Assembly: GCF_016464625.1 (NCBI RefSeq)
Contig: NZ_JAEAGO010000003.1
Coordinates: 558,001-622,000 of the forward strand
Reading direction: 5' to 3'
DNA: 64,000 nucleotides
Origin: Penaeicola halotolerans
Lineage (GTDB): Bacteria; Bacteroidota; Bacteroidia; Cytophagales; Cyclobacteriaceae
The position numbers and the translations under genes are program-made. Shown here in pieces: positions 1-9,507 of the stretch (position 1 is the stretch's first letter; each line of letters begins with the position of its first letter). The notes under the pieces are model-generated. The model searched no databases and had not been told where the DNA came from. It saw only the letters and a list, made by a program, of their open reading frames with translations.

Positions 1-975
1 AACCGCATGGGAGGTAAAATCATAGAGATCGAACACTTACAGAAGAAATTTGGCGATAAGAAGATCGTCAATGACTTCTCTTATGTGTTTAAAAAGCAAG
101 ATAGAATCGGGATTATTGGGCCAAATGGTGCAGGAAAAACCACTTTCCTCAATATGCTGACGGGCAAACTAGCACCTGATGCTGGTATGATCGAAGCAGG
201 AAAGACGATCAACTTTGGCTATTACAGACAGGAAGACGATAGTTTTGATCCTAATCAGCGCATCATAGACATGGTCAAGGAAATAGCCGAAGTCGTCACT
301 ATGGCCAACGGCTCAGTGATTACAGCATCACAGTTTCTCAACCACTTCCAGTTTAGTCCAAAAGCCCAATATACCCCAATAGGCAAGCTAAGTGGGGGAG
401 AAAAAAGAAGACTACAACTACTCAAGATCCTCATCAAGAGTCCTAATTTCCTCATCTTAGATGAACCGACCAATGACTTGGACTTGATCACACTGAACAT
501 TCTTGAAGACTTCCTAGCCAATTTTCCTGGATGTATCATCTTGGTCTCGCACGATAGATATTTCATGGACAGACTAGTAGATCATCTCTTTGTATTTGAT
601 GGTGAGGGAGAGATCAATGACTTCCCTGGCAACTATACCGACTACCGAGAGTGGGAAAAAGAGCAAACAAATACACCTATGCAAAAAGATGATTTGTCTA
701 AAGCAAAGGAAAGTACTGCTCCCATTTCACCAAAAGTAGAGGTCTCAAAGACAAAAGCTAGCTATAAGGAAAAGCGTGAATATCAAACCATACAGGAAGA
801 CATGGCTAAATTAGATGAGGAAAGAGCTACCTATATCGACAAATTAAATAGTGGAAGTGGATCTCATGAGGACTTACTAGATTGGTCTCAAAAAGTAGAG
901 GCATTTACACAAAAAATTGACGCTATGGAGCTCCGTTGGTTAGAGCTCTCTGAGCTAGAAGGAATAGAGGATTAG
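1..975 (+). CDS. uup: ABC-F ATPase, Uup-like, C-terminal part (5' truncated by window edge)
   Basis: This is the second ATP-binding half of a soluble ABC-F protein, a family that works on ribosomes rather than in transport. The frame is open to base 1 (Asn-Arg precede the first Met at base 7), so the start lies outside. Counting from that Met, Walker [10 protein letters not shown] is at about 38-46, the signature LSGGEKRR at about 128-135, Walker [12 protein letters not shown] at about 149-159, and the H-switch SHDRYF at about 181. The last ~70 residues are charged and look like the coiled-coil DNA/RNA-binding tail of Uup; this tail separates it from EttA. A terminator hairpin overlaps the stop codon. 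Confidence 0.88.
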   Translation, partial: NRMGGKIIEIEHLQKKFGDKKIVNDFSYVFKKQDRIGIIGPNGAGKTTFLNMLTGKLAPDAGMIEAGKTINFGYYRQEDDSFDPNQRIIDMVKEIAEVVTMANGSVITASQFLNHFQFSPKAQYTPIGKLSGGEKRRLQLLKILIKSPNFLILDEPTNDLDLITLNILEDFLANFPGCIILVSHDRYFMDRLVDHLFVFDGEGEINDFPGNYTDYREWEKEQTNTPMQKDDLSKAKESTAPISPKVEVSKTKASYKEKREYQTIQEDMAKLDEERATYIDKLNSGSGSHEDLLDWSQKVEAFTQKIDAMELRWLELSELEGIED

Positions 976-990
976 GCTTTCACCTAATCC
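969..990 (+). terminator. Rho-independent terminator of uup
   Basis: An 8-bp stem (ggattagg/cctaatcc) with a 6-base loop is followed by eight T. It includes the uup stop codon, and the convergent uridine phosphorylase gene ends just beyond it. Confidence 0.75.
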
Positions 991-996
991 TTTTTT

Positions 997-1857
997 TTAG
1001 CAATGATCTAATGTGTGAAGGATCAATTTCTCCACAATCGCATGAGCATCAGTAGCAAATTTCTGAGTGATTCTATTAGCCACTATCGCATTTAAGCTGA
1101 GAACTTCATGTCCTAGAAGCCTACCCATCGCATAGTATCCCGCAGTCTCCATCTCAAAATTCGTTAACTGCTGACCTTCCACTTTCAGTTGACTGAGGCG
1201 CTCAATGATGTCAGGTATAGCAGGTCTTAGGCGTACCATTCTTCCTTGGGGACCAAAAAATCCAGGGCAAGTAACTGTTTGACCAATCAAAAGCCCTTTA
1301 CCTAATTTATCCAGAAGCAATTGGGAGCCAGCTACCACATAGGGATCAAATCCTACCTTTAAGGTATCTTTCACTGCTTGACTCATGGCTTGCTCATAAG
1401 CAGTGTAATCTGTATTATAGTAAGTCATCAAAGTGTCGAGCCCCACTCCATATGCAGATGCGAGCATAGATCCCTCTGGTATGGACGCTTGCATACTCCC
1501 TGAAGTACCCACTCGGATGATATTTAGAGTCGTATGCTCCGCTCTGATCTGACGTGACTTTAAGTCTACGTTGACTAGTGCATCAAGCTCCGTCATGAAG
1601 ATCTCTATATTATCCGTCCCCATCCCTGTACTGATGACAGAGAGACGTTTACCTTTGTAGTAGCCAGTATGCGTCACAAATTCTCTATGTTGCACTTGAT
1701 GCTCTATCGATTCAAAATGCTTAGAAACTTTAGCCACCCTATCTGGATCACCTACCGTGATAATAGTTGAAGCCAGTTGATCTGGCTTCAAGTTGAGGTG
1801 ATAGATACTTCCGTCAGCATTGATGATCAGTTCTGACTCTGGTATATGATTACCCAT
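997..1857 (-). CDS. udp: Uridine phosphorylase / nucleoside phosphorylase
   Basis: A 286-residue member of the NP-I family, which splits a pyrimidine or purine nucleoside with phosphate into base and ribose-1-phosphate in salvage. The phosphate-binding GDPDR motif lies near residue 37, the STGMGTDNIEIF block near 76, and the substrate-binding FEMET block (NFEMETAGYYAM) near 234. The overall pattern is closer to uridine phosphorylase than to DeoD, but substrate choice is inferred. Its first 8 bases overlap the end of trhO upstream, so the two are probably co-transcribed and translationally coupled. ATG start. Confidence 0.88.
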   Translation of the reverse strand: MGNHIPESELIINADGSIYHLNLKPDQLASTIITVGDPDRVAKVSKHFESIEHQVQHREFVTHTGYYKGKRLSVISTGMGTDNIEIFMTELDALVNVDLKSRQIRAEHTTLNIIRVGTSGSMQASIPEGSMLASAYGVGLDTLMTYYNTDYTAYEQAMSQAVKDTLKVGFDPYVVAGSQLLLDKLGKGLLIGQTVTCPGFFGPQGRMVRLRPAIPDIIERLSQLKVEGQQLTNFEMETAGYYAMGRLLGHEVLSLNAIVANRITQKFATDAHAIVEKLILHTLDHC

Positions 1858-2833
1858 GATGGAGTTGTTTTACTTGTTTAGCAGTTGTTTTTCTACTGAA
1901 GCCTTTATAAGGATTATATCCATTAGACTTCTTTTGATAGTATCCAGTACCATCATAAGGGCGCTTTTCGGGATCTGACTTACAAGCATCTGAGCAGCAA
2001 CCTTCCATTTCCCAGCCACAGTCTTCACAAATGGCTACGTGTAAATTACATTTAGAACTGGCACAGTTGACCATTCTGTCACTAGGTTTTTCGCAGATGT
2101 AGCATTTAGAGATGATCGTTGGGTTGACTTTATTGACTTCCACAGCAAGTCTATTGTCAAACACATAACATTTGCCTTCGAAGTCCTCTCCTCCTTCTTC
2201 CATGCCGTATTTGATGATCCCTCCATGGAGTTGATATACGTTTTCAAAACCCTGCTCTAAAAGGTATGCAGAGGCTTTTTCACATTTAATCCCTCCCGTA
2301 CAGTAGGTGATCACCTTCTTATTTTTCAAGTGTTCCAACTCATGTACTTTGTCAGGAAAGTCTCTAAAATTATCGATATCGAGTGTGATGGCATTTTTAA
2401 ATTTACCTACACTATGCTCATAGTTAGATCTGACATCTAAGACTACGACATCTTCCTGATCTTTGAGTTGCTTAAAATCCTTTGGAGATAAATGTACTCC
2501 TGTTTTTTCACGAGGATTGATATGACGCATGCTAGAGTGCACGATTTCTTCTTTGTCTCTGACATGAAGCTTAGCAAAGGCATGATCGTGATGAGCTTCT
2601 ACTTTAAAGTCTGTATCGGCAAATCTAGGATCAGACTTTACGTATTCCATGTACTTCTCGCAGTCTTCCTTCAGACCGCTGACTGTCCCATTGAGTCCCT
2701 CGCTCGAAATGATGATTCTCCCTCTGAGATTATTTTCTAGACAAAAGAGGTGATGCTCCTCTCTGTACGCTGCTGGATCTGCTATCTTAGCATAGCAGTA
2801 GTACAGCAAAATTGAATACGGTTTATTTTCCAT
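1850..2833 (-). CDS. trhO: tRNA uridine(34) hydroxylase TrhO (rhodanese family, YceA)
   Basis: A 327-residue protein of the TrhO/YceA family, which uses oxygen to form 5-hydroxyuridine at tRNA position 34. An N-terminal acylphosphatase-like domain (about 1-95) is followed by a rhodanese domain with the catalytic loop CTGGIKC at about 178-184. The cysteine-rich tail (CYICEK, CASSKC, CEDCGW, CCSDAC) is the usual Rhodanase_C extension and may bind zinc. The length matches the family. It overlaps the downstream udp gene by 8 bases. Confidence 0.93.
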   Translation of the reverse strand: MENKPYSILLYYCYAKIADPAAYREEHHLFCLENNLRGRIIISSEGLNGTVSGLKEDCEKYMEYVKSDPRFADTDFKVEAHHDHAFAKLHVRDKEEIVHSSMRHINPREKTGVHLSPKDFKQLKDQEDVVVLDVRSNYEHSVGKFKNAITLDIDNFRDFPDKVHELEHLKNKKVITYCTGGIKCEKASAYLLEQGFENVYQLHGGIIKYGMEEGGEDFEGKCYVFDNRLAVEVNKVNPTIISKCYICEKPSDRMVNCASSKCNLHVAICEDCGWEMEGCCSDACKSDPEKRPYDGTGYYQKKSNGYNPYKGFSRKTTAKQVKQLHHG

Positions 2834-2884
2834 AACTAATTCCTGTTTCAGGCAGGCTGCTTTGGTTAATATATTGAATTAAGA

Positions 2885-3523
2885 TTATACGATATCCGCG
2901 GGATTGCCAAATACTGTCTTACCAGGAGCTACATCAGCAATAACTACCGAACCAGCCCCCACACGTGCATTTTTTCCAATAGTCACACCACTCACTATAG
3001 TGACTCCTGTACCGATGAAGGCTCCTTCCTCTAGCGTAACTTCCGCATTGATGATACTTCCAGCACCGATCTGAACAAAATCCCCCACCTTGACATTGAA
3101 ATCAATGATCGCTGAATTATGCAGAATGCAGTGGTTTCCTATGCTACTATTGGGCCCTATTTTGACACCAGTATTGATGAAGTTACCATGACCTATAGCT
3201 GCCGCAGGAGAGATATCTGCATGTCCATGGATAGCATTGACAGGCATCACCTTTCTGCGCTCATTGAGCAATTTAACTAAAGACTTACGATATTTAGGGT
3301 CATCTACTGCTACAAATGCCTCACATTTCTTCCCGATCAATTTCAAAAAACCGTCATCTTCTGGATTGCCCAAGACACTGATGTCATTGATTTCCTTCCC
3401 ATGCATGGAGGCATCTTCATCCAAGAAGCCAAAGACGATCACATCATTGCTTCTAAATATATCTAAGGCCACAGGGCCTATTCCCTTCGCTCCAAATATC
3501 AATACTGGGTTATCCATTTTCAT
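2885..3523 (-). CDS. NeuD/PglD-like sugar O-acyltransferase (left-handed beta-helix)
   Basis: A 212-residue acyltransferase. Residues about 1-90 form the Rossmann-like PglD_N domain that binds a nucleotide-sugar or sugar substrate (VLIFGAKGIGPVAL). Residues about 95-210 are hexapeptide repeats with the regular I/V-G-x pattern of the left-handed beta-helix that binds acetyl-CoA. Relatives acetylate sialic acid (NeuD) or bacillosamine (PglD), yet no surface-sugar gene lies nearby, so the substrate is unknown. A second Met two codons in (3517) is an alternative start. Confidence 0.78.
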   Translation of the reverse strand: MKMDNPVLIFGAKGIGPVALDIFRSNDVIVFGFLDEDASMHGKEINDISVLGNPEDDGFLKLIGKKCEAFVAVDDPKYRKSLVKLLNERRKVMPVNAIHGHADISPAAAIGHGNFINTGVKIGPNSSIGNHCILHNSAIIDFNVKVGDFVQIGAGSIINAEVTLEEGAFIGTGVTIVSGVTIGKNARVGAGSVVIADVAPGKTVFGNPADIV

Positions 3524-3570
3524 CTATTTTAGCCCGCAAAGATACAGCTTTATTCATTGCTTACAAAAGA

Positions 3571-4851
3571 TTATCCCGCACTGATCAAGCTAGCCCCTAC
3601 CTTACATTGTAGGCATTTATGTGCTTGACAGTACTGATTATATAGCGCGATCATGGACTGACTATCATAGGCCGTTTTACAAGATACTGATAGTGCTTCC
3701 CATAGTTCGGTGATATAGTTGCGCTCAGCTTTGATCAACTCTAGCAAGCCAAAAGCACTTTCAAAATATGATGTTTCATCATGAGATTTGGCACGTGCAG
3801 CTAGCAGCGTAGGTGTCATATTAAGCAAGATATTCTCAAGACTCTTTTTGCCCATGTATTTAGCCCTTCTTTTGAGAGGCTTACCAAAATGATAATGCTC
3901 TTGCCAGTATTTTGAGACTTCAAGCTTAGCCAACTGCTTTAATAGTAGATCAGCACTCTCAAAATCGACAAAAGTACTATACAGATGAGGGAAATGATGA
4001 CACAGCGCTGCAAACTGCGCCATACGCAGTGTAGGAAAACTCGCAGGCCTGATTCGCATAAACTTCCATTCAGAAGCATGAAGCGGGCTGGATAGTTGAT
4101 ATTTATGTGTTAATAAACTAAACTCTCTTCTAAGAAGTGATGCATAGGGATCATCTATATCCTCTTGAAGTAGTCCTGACATTCCGAAGATCAGAGCTTC
4201 TAATTGAAGTAGATTTGTACTATGCTTTCTAATGATTTTAAATGAGAGTTTCTCTGCTAGTCTTTCCCAAGCAGCTGCATTACTTTTAAATCCAAAACAT
4301 CTCGCTAACCATCTAAAGCTAGCCTCTTCCCAATCTCCGTGACATTGTTCAAGCAAAGTAAGAAATTCATTTCCTTTAGCATACAGACGCGCCACTAGTG
4401 CTTCTTCTAGCATACTTCTTAGGACAATATCTTTCACACTCGAAAGCTGATGAGCACAGGGAATAGCCGTCTTGGACAAGCTAAGTTTTTCATAATTTCT
4501 AATTAAGTGGAGAGGGATCTTGCCAAGAAGTGCTAATGTTGGAATCTCCGAACCATCTTTCCTGAAAATCTTAACATCTGCTTCCCAGACCACATGAAGG
4601 ATGACACTATCATAGCGAGCGTCTGACTCGTGCTTATGTGCAAGCCAATCTGATGACTTGATATGAATTTCCACAGGTCCATGCCAAACGATTCCATCCA
4701 AAAGCACACTGGCCTCTAAAAAATCTGGCCCTTCATGAAGATTGTGACTACCTGTCTTTCTGATTTCTAGTGATTCCCCAGCGATGGTTTGAAGTGACTG
4801 CGTATTGAATAATTGTGTCTTCCAGATATGATGTAAAAAATCTTCTTTCAT
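3571..4851 (-). CDS. DUF2851 family protein
   Basis: A 426-residue protein of the DUF2851 family, common in Bacteroidota and of unknown function. The N-terminal block includes LHEGPDFLEASVLLDG and WHGPVEIHIKSSDW (about 38-70), followed by HVVWEADV, typical of the family. The C-terminal ...YNQYCQAHKCLQCKVG carries three close Cys residues that could bind metal. I chose the ATG at 4851, since the longer form begins at a TTG three codons upstream. There is no signal peptide, so it is probably cytoplasmic. Confidence 0.8.
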   Translation of the reverse strand: MKEDFLHHIWKTQLFNTQSLQTIAGESLEIRKTGSHNLHEGPDFLEASVLLDGIVWHGPVEIHIKSSDWLAHKHESDARYDSVILHVVWEADVKIFRKDGSEIPTLALLGKIPLHLIRNYEKLSLSKTAIPCAHQLSSVKDIVLRSMLEEALVARLYAKGNEFLTLLEQCHGDWEEASFRWLARCFGFKSNAAAWERLAEKLSFKIIRKHSTNLLQLEALIFGMSGLLQEDIDDPYASLLRREFSLLTHKYQLSSPLHASEWKFMRIRPASFPTLRMAQFAALCHHFPHLYSTFVDFESADLLLKQLAKLEVSKYWQEHYHFGKPLKRRAKYMGKKSLENILLNMTPTLLAARAKSHDETSYFESAFGLLELIKAERNYITELWEALSVSCKTAYDSQSMIALYNQYCQAHKCLQCKVGASLISAG

Positions 4852-4951
4852 GGCTTTCAACCTTGATGATCAACTAATATAATCATCTATTCAAAAAATA
4901 AGAAATATCAATGAAAGCATCTCAGACTTTAGGAAAGCCTTAAAAATAAAA

Positions 4952-4977
4952 AAGCCCTATACGAAAGTATAAGGCTT
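4952..4977 (-). terminator. Terminator of the tRNA operon
   Basis: An 11-pair arm with one mismatch and a tetraloop reads, on the minus strand, from aagcc to ggctt and is followed by a T-run. It lies directly downstream of tRNA-Arg. Confidence 0.7.
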
Positions 4978-4982
4978 AAATG

Positions 4983-5056
4983 TGATCCCATCAGGACTCG
5001 AACCTGAAACCTACTGCTTAGAAGGCAGTTGCTCTATCCAGTTGAGCTATGAGACC
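4983..5056 (-). tRNA. tRNA-Arg (anticodon TCT)
   Basis: A 74-base cloverleaf. The acceptor arms GGTCTCA/TGGGATC pair with two G-U pairs; the D-arm is GCTC...GAGC, the anticodon stem ACTGC/GCAGT holds loop CTTCTAA, and the T-arm contains GGTTCGAGTCC. CCA is not encoded. It is the last gene of the three-tRNA minus-strand operon. Confidence 0.96.
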
Positions 5057-5083
5057 ATTCACTACCCTGAGGTAGTACTATTG

Positions 5084-5158
5084 TCGGGGTGGCAGGATTC
5101 GAACCTGCGACCTCCACATCCCAAATGTGGCGCGATAACCGGGCTACGCTACACCCCG
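5084..5158 (-). tRNA. tRNA-Pro (anticodon TGG)
   Basis: A 75-base cloverleaf with acceptor stem CGGGGTG/CACCCCG, anticodon stem CCACA/TGTGG with loop TTTGGGA, and T-arm GCAGGTTCGAATCCTGC. CCA is not encoded. It is the middle gene of the Lys-Pro-Arg operon. Confidence 0.96.
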
Positions 5159-5192
5159 AACATTAGCTTTGAAAAACCGGCTGTTTTTCTTG

Positions 5193-5265
5193 TGATCCCG
5201 CTGGGATTCGAACCCAGGACCCATACATTAAAAGTGTATTGCTCTACCAGCTGAGCTACGGAATC
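5193..5265 (-). tRNA. tRNA-Lys (anticodon TTT)
   Basis: A 73-base cloverleaf with acceptor GATTCCG/CGGGATC, anticodon stem ATACA/TGTAT with loop CTTTTAA, and T-arm CTGGGTTCGAATCCCAG. CCA is not encoded. It is the first gene transcribed in the operon. Confidence 0.96.
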
Positions 5266-5383
5266 GGAATCTTCAATATGAGAAAATCTGAAGGCTTTTT
5301 TGTTATATTTGACCTCGAGATCGATGATCAGATGCTCATCGTTTTCTCTAATTGAGTTGCAAATTTAAGTGCTTTATATCGTA

Positions 5384-6121
5384 ATGCCAAACATCAAACG
5401 AATCTTTCTTTCAATATTTTTTATCTCTTTTTCAGCTTTTTTTCAAGGAGCTTATTCTCAAGCAAATACAAATGAGCTTGCTGAAGCAGATTCCCTTTTT
5501 TCTGAAAAAAAATTTACAGAAGCGCTCCCAATCTATGAAAAAATCTTCTTTGAAGAGGGGTTGTATAGTGAATCCATGCTTCTGAAACTAGCTTTTATCT
5601 ATGAAGGAAAGGGTGATTTTGAGCAAGCACTTTATGTCCTAAAATATTTAGAGCAGAAGAATAACGCCAGATATGTTTCTACAAAGATTAAAGAACTAGC
5701 AAAAAAGCATCAGCTTGTAGGTTATGAAAATTCAGATTTGCAGGCCTTATTCAAATTCTTTTTCAACTACCAAATGGAGATCACAAGTGTGTTTCTTTTT
5801 TTAGGTTTGCTAAACTTATCTATCCTAGCATTTCGACAAAAGAAATCAGCCCAGAAGGTGCCAATTGTGCAAGTTATACCTAGCATAGTATGTTTATTGA
5901 TAGCGATAGGCATCTGGCACTTTGCTAGCCCCACTAAGCAGGGCATCATCATCACAGACCATACGATCCTCATGGAGGCGCCCAGCGCTGCGGCTGAGGT
6001 AGTAGAGCTCACTAATAAAGGACATCTCTTACAGCTAAAAAGAAAAAAAGATGTTTGGTATGAAACAGACTGGTTTGGGCAGACAGTCTATGTGAAAGAG
6101 AATATGGTGAAGACTTTTTAG
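5384..6121 (+). CDS. BatE-like TPR / membrane / SH3 protein
   Basis: A 245-residue envelope protein. It has a signal-like hydrophobic start (about 1-25), then TPR-like helices (about 30-90, [13 protein letters not shown] and [11 protein letters not shown]), two membrane segments (about 125-142 and 155-175), and a C-terminal SH3-like domain (about 185-245). This order is that of BatE from the Bacteroides aerotolerance (bat) operons, but no batABCD genes are in the window, so the role is inferred. I chose ATG 5384 over the upstream GTG because MPNIKRIF begins the signal segment. The stop overlaps nuoD's stop region by 4 bases, tail to tail. Confidence 0.6.
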   Translation: MPNIKRIFLSIFFISFSAFFQGAYSQANTNELAEADSLFSEKKFTEALPIYEKIFFEEGLYSESMLLKLAFIYEGKGDFEQALYVLKYLEQKNNARYVSTKIKELAKKHQLVGYENSDLQALFKFFFNYQMEITSVFLFLGLLNLSILAFRQKKSAQKVPIVQVIPSIVCLLIAIGIWHFASPTKQGIIITDHTILMEAPSAAAEVVELTNKGHLLQLKRKKDVWYETDWFGQTVYVKENMVKTF

Positions 6122-7332
6122 CGATCTACTTCTCCTAAGACTAGGTCTATAGATCCTATGATGGCTACTAAGTCCGCTAGTAAGGCTCCTTTGGAGATTT
6201 CATGAATGATTGATAGATTAGAAAAACAAGCAGACCTCGCCTTCACGCGACTAGGCTTGTCTGACTTACCATCTGAGCGCATAAAGAAGCCAAGCTCACC
6301 TTTTGGGTTCTCCGCTCGTACATAGATATCTTGCGCCTTAGGGCGAATCTTTTTAGGTACCAAAGCCCGAGGGTCAAAGTCTCGATCTCGCTTATAATCC
6401 ATAGTTAACTTTTCTAAGCATTGAGCGATGATCTTTAAGGATTCTTGACACTCCTGCACCCTGACGTATGTACGATCCCAACAATCCCCGACAGTTCCCA
6501 TCAAACCTTGCCCCACAGGAATATCAAAATCTATTTCAGAATAGACAGCGTAACCATCTACTTTTCTCAAATCATAAGCTAAGCCACTTCCGCGCAACAT
6601 GGGGCCTGAAACTCCATAGTTGATCGCCAAGTCTGGATCAAGCACCCCTATGTTTGCAGTACGTTCTACAAAGATCTTATTGTCCATGACTAACTGATTA
6701 AGCTCTATGAGCTTGGGCTTTAAATAAGTCACAAACTCAGCACATCGCTCTTCAAATCCAACTGGCAAGTCATAGTATAAACCTCCTATCCAGATGTAAT
6801 TATAAAGCATGCGAGCACCAGAAGTCCACTCGAGCAGTCTCAGGATATGCTCTCGGTCTCTCATCATCCAAAGAAAAGGCGTGAAAGCCCCAATATCCAA
6901 GGCATAAGTCCCCAAAGCCACAAAATGCGAAGCCAATCGATTCAATTCGGCTACAAGCACACGTATATATTCTACTCGCTTAGGAATTTGTTCAGTGATG
7001 CCCAACATACGCTCCACTCCCATTGCATACACATGCTCAGAATTCATCGCAGCCAAATAGTCCATCCTATCGACATAAGGGATCACTTGAGGATAAGTCA
7101 AAGACTCGGCATGCTTCTCAAAACAGCGATGTAAATAACCTAAGTGAGGTACTACATCCAACACAACTTCTCCATCAGTAAGCACCTCTAATCTCAATAC
7201 ACCATGCGTAGAGGGGTGCTGAGGACCAATATTGATGATCATCTGACCTGGCAACAAATCCCTTTCTTGGTATTTATTTGGCTCAGAATTTTTAAGATGA
7301 TCTGGATGGTATTTATACTGTATCTCTTTCAT
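6118..7332 (-). CDS. nuoD: NADH-quinone oxidoreductase subunit D (49 kDa)
   Basis: A 404-residue peripheral-arm subunit of respiratory complex I that helps form the quinone site beside NuoB. The N-terminal [23 protein letters not shown] block (His residues line the quinone pocket) and the [14 protein letters not shown] block are present, and the C-terminal [12 protein letters not shown] end is canonical. The ATG at 7332 overlaps the nuoC stop (ATGA) and follows a GGGAGG ribosome site, so I prefer it to the TTG at 7341. It is the last gene of the cluster; nuoE-N do not follow. Confidence 0.95.
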   Translation of the reverse strand: MKEIQYKYHPDHLKNSEPNKYQERDLLPGQMIINIGPQHPSTHGVLRLEVLTDGEVVLDVVPHLGYLHRCFEKHAESLTYPQVIPYVDRMDYLAAMNSEHVYAMGVERMLGITEQIPKRVEYIRVLVAELNRLASHFVALGTYALDIGAFTPFLWMMRDREHILRLLEWTSGARMLYNYIWIGGLYYDLPVGFEERCAEFVTYLKPKLIELNQLVMDNKIFVERTANIGVLDPDLAINYGVSGPMLRGSGLAYDLRKVDGYAVYSEIDFDIPVGQGLMGTVGDCWDRTYVRVQECQESLKIIAQCLEKLTMDYKRDRDFDPRALVPKKIRPKAQDIYVRAENPKGELGFFMRSDGKSDKPSRVKARSACFSNLSIIHEISKGALLADLVAIIGSIDLVLGEVDR

Positions 7333-7859
7333 CCCTCCCAAGATTTTGCAGCTTCCTCTGATCGGTCATAAGCCACTTTGATACCGTGATAATACTCTGG
7401 GTTAATAGCATCCTTGCGAAGTGGATGCCCCTTCCAATCTGCTGGTAAGAGAATCCTTCTCATATCAGGGTGACCGAGAAAATTGATCCCCATCAAATCA
7501 TAGGTTTCTCGCTCATGCCATAGAGCCGTCTTCCAGATATAAGAAACGGTAGGGATAGTCGGTAAACCTTCCGATGGTTTTTCAAGCAACACAGAAATCG
7601 CTAGCTGATGACCATGAGGAAGGCTATTCAGCTGATAGTTCACCTCAAAATAGTTTGAATCTGTACCATGGTCTATACCAGAAATACAGGATAAAAAGTC
7701 AAAATAGGTAGCTTCACTACGCCAAAGTAAGTCACAAACAGCTACTAAATTTTCTGCAGAAACATAAATCGTCCCTGGATGATGATCTACCTTTTGATCT
7801 AAGACTATTTCAGTGCCTAGTTCCTGCTGAATGAATGAAACTATCGAATCAAATGTCAT
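7329..7859 (-). CDS. nuoC: NADH-quinone oxidoreductase subunit C (30 kDa)
   Basis: A 176-residue 30 kDa subunit of complex I, here a separate gene and not fused to nuoD as in E. coli. The signature [25 protein letters not shown] (about 115-139) and the following W-KGHPLRKD are diagnostic. It overlaps nuoB and nuoD by 4 bases at each end (ATGA), which suggests coupled translation in equal amounts. Confidence 0.95.
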   Translation of the reverse strand: MTFDSIVSFIQQELGTEIVLDQKVDHHPGTIYVSAENLVAVCDLLWRSEATYFDFLSCISGIDHGTDSNYFEVNYQLNSLPHGHQLAISVLLEKPSEGLPTIPTVSYIWKTALWHERETYDLMGINFLGHPDMRRILLPADWKGHPLRKDAINPEYYHGIKVAYDRSEEAAKSWEG

Positions 7860-8377
7860 GCAGTAGTCTTTAATAGGTTTTCGATGGCCTTAGGCCTCAT
7901 GAGTGTCTCCTTTCGTATTTTCTCTTGGAGCTTGATAAATCCACCAATAAGTGCCTCAGGACGAGGTGGACACCCTGGTACGTATACATCAACTGGGATC
8001 ACATTGTCAACACCCTTCACCACATGATAGCCATGCTCCCAGTACGGACCTCCACAGTTAGCACATGAACCCATCGAGATCACATACCTAGGCTCGGCCA
8101 TTTGCTCATACAGTCTTCTTACGCGATCAGCCATTTTGAAAGTCACTGTACCTGCTACGATCATGACATCTGATTGTCGAGGACTCGCTCGAGGAAATAC
8201 GCCCATACGATCTAAGTCATAATTGGAGGCATAAGCACTCATCATCTCTATCGCACAGCAGGCCAGACCAAAGCCCATAGGCCACATAGAAGAAAGTCTA
8301 GCCCAGTTGATAAGTGTATCTACTTTAGTGATGATCATACCACCCTGCCCAAATTGTTGATCGAGTAGTCCTTTCAT
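7856..8377 (-). CDS. nuoB: NADH-quinone oxidoreductase subunit B (N2 cluster)
   Basis: A 173-residue subunit that carries the terminal [4Fe-4S] cluster N2, which passes electrons to quinone. All four ligands are visible: the adjacent CC in [10 protein letters not shown] (about 40-41), Cys in [10 protein letters not shown] (about 103), and Cys in [11 protein letters not shown] (about 135). Start and stop overlap nuoA and nuoC by 4 bases each. Confidence 0.96.
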   Translation of the reverse strand: MKGLLDQQFGQGGMIITKVDTLINWARLSSMWPMGFGLACCAIEMMSAYASNYDLDRMGVFPRASPRQSDVMIVAGTVTFKMADRVRRLYEQMAEPRYVISMGSCANCGGPYWEHGYHVVKGVDNVIPVDVYVPGCPPRPEALIGGFIKLQEKIRKETLMRPKAIENLLKTTA

Positions 8378-8850
8378 TTGCGTCTTTTTATAAATTTAGA
8401 GTAGGCGATCTTTGGAATCGGAGAGTAATACTGCTTACCTGTAGGCATAGGTCGCTCCCAGTTGAGAAAACCTTTGACCCAAAGGTAGACTAACCCTAAG
8501 GCAAGTATAATGACAAAAGCCACCATCTCTACTAAGGCAATCATACCCCACTTACCTCCAGTGAGCTCCATCAGTTCCTGATCTGCATAAACAGTAGCCC
8601 AAGGAAATAGAAATACCAACTCTACTTCAAATAAGATAAAAACTAAAGCGATGATATAAAATCGCGTGTTGAATTGTGACCATGCGGTGCCTAATGGATC
8701 TTCTCCAGATTCATAGGTAGTGAGTTTTTCGATATTGGGACGCTTAGGGCGGATCAGCCTAGCTGTCAGCAGCCCAAAAGCTACAAAAAATATCCCCCCT
8801 ATCAAGAAGAGTAGGATAATTCCAAATTCGCTTACTTCACCATGTATCAT
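8374..8850 (-). CDS. nuoA: NADH-quinone oxidoreductase subunit A
   Basis: A 158-residue membrane subunit with three helices (about 10-31, 65-85, 100-125). The conserved loop [33 protein letters not shown] (in family terms, YECG-x-P...R-F-Y-I-A-x-x-F-I-x-F-D-V-E) is at about 44-76; here the usual Cys of YECG is Ser. It is longer than most NuoA proteins because of a polar tail (about 130-158). The ATG overlaps the stop of the upstream LON-domain gene. Confidence 0.93.
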   Translation of the reverse strand: MIHGEVSEFGIILLFLIGGIFFVAFGLLTARLIRPKRPNIEKLTTYESGEDPLGTAWSQFNTRFYIIALVFILFEVELVFLFPWATVYADQELMELTGGKWGMIALVEMVAFVIILALGLVYLWVKGFLNWERPMPTGKQYYSPIPKIAYSKFIKRRK

Positions 8851-9485
8851 TGAAAACTCAGCGGATCTAAATGCTTAAAATGACCATTCAGCTTTATCTT
8901 TTCTTTAGCTTGTTCCATTTCGCGAAGAATTGGCAAGGCTACTGCCAAGTGCTGATTGATCAAATCTAGGCGATCTGATTCTTTTTCTAATTTTAGCAAT
9001 TCATATTCTTGACTTAAAGATAAGCCTATTTTATGAGCAAAGGTAAAAGAATTGAAGTGCTTTGTATCAAACTTCACATTGGGAATAGATAGCAAGCCAA
9101 AAAGTTCTTTTAACTGCTTCGCTAGCATTTCTTTTTGTCGAGCTTCCCCATCTTCTATCAATGGTACAAAAGTTACCGTCCCTCCTGCATAGAGTTTACC
9201 AGGAAGCGGATTTACATAATCCTGTACTTTAAAAACACGTTTGGCAATTGTCTTGACATCCATTTTGCCATCTTCGTAGATGTGCGATATCTCTACGAGA
9301 GACACCTCAGTTCCATAACCGAGTTTTTGATGAACGTAAGAGGGTATACCAAATGAAAAGCCCTCCCTTTCTGCATCTCTGATCAAAGCACGATAGCGAG
9401 GCTCAAAAATATGTAAGTTCAGTTCCTCTCCAGGAAAAACAACAATATTGAGAGGAAATAATGGGAAGTTTGAGATTGTCTGCAT
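8847..9485 (-). CDS. LON substrate-binding domain protein (no protease)
   Basis: A 212-residue protein made only of a LON N-terminal domain. [32 protein letters not shown] (about 7-38) is the typical start of that domain. No AAA ATPase or Ser-Lys protease domain follows, and the length fits stand-alone LON_substr_bdg proteins. The stop overlaps the nuoA start by 4 bases, so it leads the nuoABCD operon; a role in complex I quality control or assembly is inference only. Confidence 0.85.
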   Translation of the reverse strand: MQTISNFPLFPLNIVVFPGEELNLHIFEPRYRALIRDAEREGFSFGIPSYVHQKLGYGTEVSLVEISHIYEDGKMDVKTIAKRVFKVQDYVNPLPGKLYAGGTVTFVPLIEDGEARQKEMLAKQLKELFGLLSIPNVKFDTKHFNSFTFAHKIGLSLSQEYELLKLEKESDRLDLINQHLAVALPILREMEQAKEKIKLNGHFKHLDPLSFQ

Positions 9486-9507
9486 AGCTGCATAACTCAG
9501 ATATACT

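Noticed and set aside
2035-2247. 70-residue frame inside trhO on the same strand
   Set aside because: It is an alternate frame of trhO with no homology pattern.
4982-5254. Open reading frame over the three tRNA genes on the plus strand
   Set aside because: It reads antisense through tRNA-Arg, -Pro and -Lys, and its bases are fully explained by the tRNA structures.
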